DNA from: Rhodospirillaceae bacterium
GTDB taxonomy: Bacteria > Pseudomonadota > Alphaproteobacteria > Rhodospirillales > Magnetospirillaceae
NCBI GenBank assembly: GCA_030151865.1
Contig: JASLCK010000419.1
Location: 1-15,266 of the forward strand
Direction of reading: 5' to 3'
DNA: 15,266 nucleotides
Made by a program: the position numbers and the translations under genes. The notes under the pieces were generated by a model. The model searched no databases and was not told where the DNA came from. It worked only from the letters and a program-made list of their open reading frames with translations. Shown piece by piece: positions 14,455 through 15,266 of this stretch (positions are counted from its first letter, which is position 1; every line of letters starts with the position of its first letter).

Positions 14455-15266
14455 TTAATTTGCCTGACGTCTTAAGAGAGCTGGGATGTCAAGGTCGTCA
14501 CCCCTTCTTTTGCTCACCGTTAATGGCGTTTTTGGCTCATGGCATGGTTTCTTGATACCGAGTAATCGTTCGAACAGAGAACTCTTCCTAACTTCGACGC
14601 TCTCGCACACTCGTTCGATATTATCTTCTTTCGTCACGCCCAACTCTGGCATTTCTGGAGAAGAGGATGCCCTCATCGGCTGTGCACATTGCTCCACAAC
14701 ACTTGCTTGTGCAACGGCAACCAAGCCTGCGCCGCTCCATTGAGCGCCGCTGGATGAGTCCGTAGGACCTGTCGACCGTCGAAGTGCAATTATATTAGGG
14801 GCAACGATTCCGCCAACTGAGGTTTCTGTTGGCTTAGGCATTCTGCAAATTTCGTCGCCTATACCAGTTGCAACCACAGAAACGCGCATCACCCCTCGCA
14901 TAGTCTCGTCAAAAGTCGATCCGAAAATAATGTTTGCCTCCGGAGCAACCTCATCGCGTATCCGATTGGCTGCCTCATCAATCTCAAACAACGTCATGTC
15001 TGTGCCGCCGGTTATGTTTATAAGTACTCCTTTGGCTCCTCTCATGGATGTGTCATCAAGCAGTGGATTGCTAATTGCTGCTTCCGCAGCCTCAATAGCA
15101 CGGTTCCTGCCTTCTGCTTCGCCCGTTCCCAACATCGCACGGCCCATTTCGCTCATGACCGTACGAATGTCGGAGAAATCCAAATTTATTAGACCTGGCA
15201 GAAGCATAAGGTCCGTGATGCTACGGACGCCTCTATAAAGCACTTCATCTGCCATACGGAATGCAT
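14455..15266 (-). CDS. ftsZ: Cell division protein FtsZ, C-terminal part, truncated by the window edge
   Basis: The frame stays open to the right edge, so the N-terminal GTP-binding half is missing; about 269 codons are visible. The sequence includes the T7 synergy loop NLDFSDI (15169-15186) with both acidic residues intact, then NITGG and STFDE of the C-terminal GTPase domain. This implies a competent polymerising GTPase. After the globular domain there is a linker of only about 120 residues, ending in the conserved tail DIPALLRRQAN, which binds division partners such as FtsA. That tail is typical of Alphaproteobacteria, but the linker is short compared with housekeeping FtsZ of Rhizobiales. 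This may therefore be a second, accessory copy. It is convergent with the defence operon and is probably host or neighbouring-element sequence rather than cargo. Confidence 0.9.
   Translation of the reverse strand, partial: AFRMADEVLYRGVRSITDLMLLPGLINLDFSDIRTVMSEMGRAMLGTGEAEGRNRAIEAAEAAISNPLLDDTSMRGAKGVLINITGGTDMTLFEIDEAANRIRDEVAPEANIIFGSTFDETMRGVMRVSVVATGIGDEICRMPKPTETSVGGIVAPNIIALRRSTGPTDSSSGAQWSGAGLVAVAQASVVEQCAQPMRASSSPEMPELGVTKEDNIERVCESVEVRKSSLFERLLGIKKPCHEPKTPLTVSKRRGDDLDIPALLRRQAN

Overview
The window looks like the edge of a mobile defence island in an alphaproteobacterium. The best taxonomic clue is the truncated ftsZ at the right end. Its C-terminal peptide (DIPALLRRQAN) and its GTPase C-terminal domain read as alphaproteobacterial FtsZ, probably Rhizobiales-like. 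No ribosomal or tRNA genes were seen, so the assignment rests mainly on this one gene.

Left block (1-4823, minus strand): two large, distant tyrosine recombinases are translationally coupled, each start overlapping the previous stop by ATGA. They resemble GmtY (480 aa) and GmtZ/VPA1269 family (1123 aa, with a C-terminal Cys/His cluster) of the Gamma-Mobile-Trio (GMT) elements. A third coupled start codon at position 16 runs off the left edge and is the expected place for the third member, GmtX. This would be the mobility module.

Divergent control region (4824-5206): no convincing gene. It holds a perfect 12-bp palindrome at the gmtY ribosome-binding region and two inverted repeats that share the arms CTAAAA(A)G / CTTTTAG.

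Cargo 1 (5207-8844, plus strand): a tightly packed three-gene operon that fits an ABC-three-component (ABC-3C) conflict system. It consists of a restriction-endonuclease-fold effector (DUF4297/Cap4-like), a small middle component, and a DUF3732-type SMC/Rad50-like ABC ATPase.

Cargo 2 (9159-13734, plus strand): a two-gene operon with a PD-(D/E)XK nuclease (GEV, GDD and GEAK motifs) overlapping a 1205-aa Ski2-like DEAH helicase. This fits Hachiman (HamA/HamB), with an unusually large helicase.

Right flank (13735-15266): about 720 bp without a supportable gene, containing several short inverted and direct repeats, probably including the island boundary. It is followed by the 3' part of an ftsZ with its own strong GC-rich terminator, convergent to the island cargo.

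Together, a mobility trio appears to carry two anti-phage-type systems in opposite orientation to itself, as described for GMT islands of Vibrio, but here beside an alphaproteobacterial gene. All functional names come from motif reading; no database search was run.
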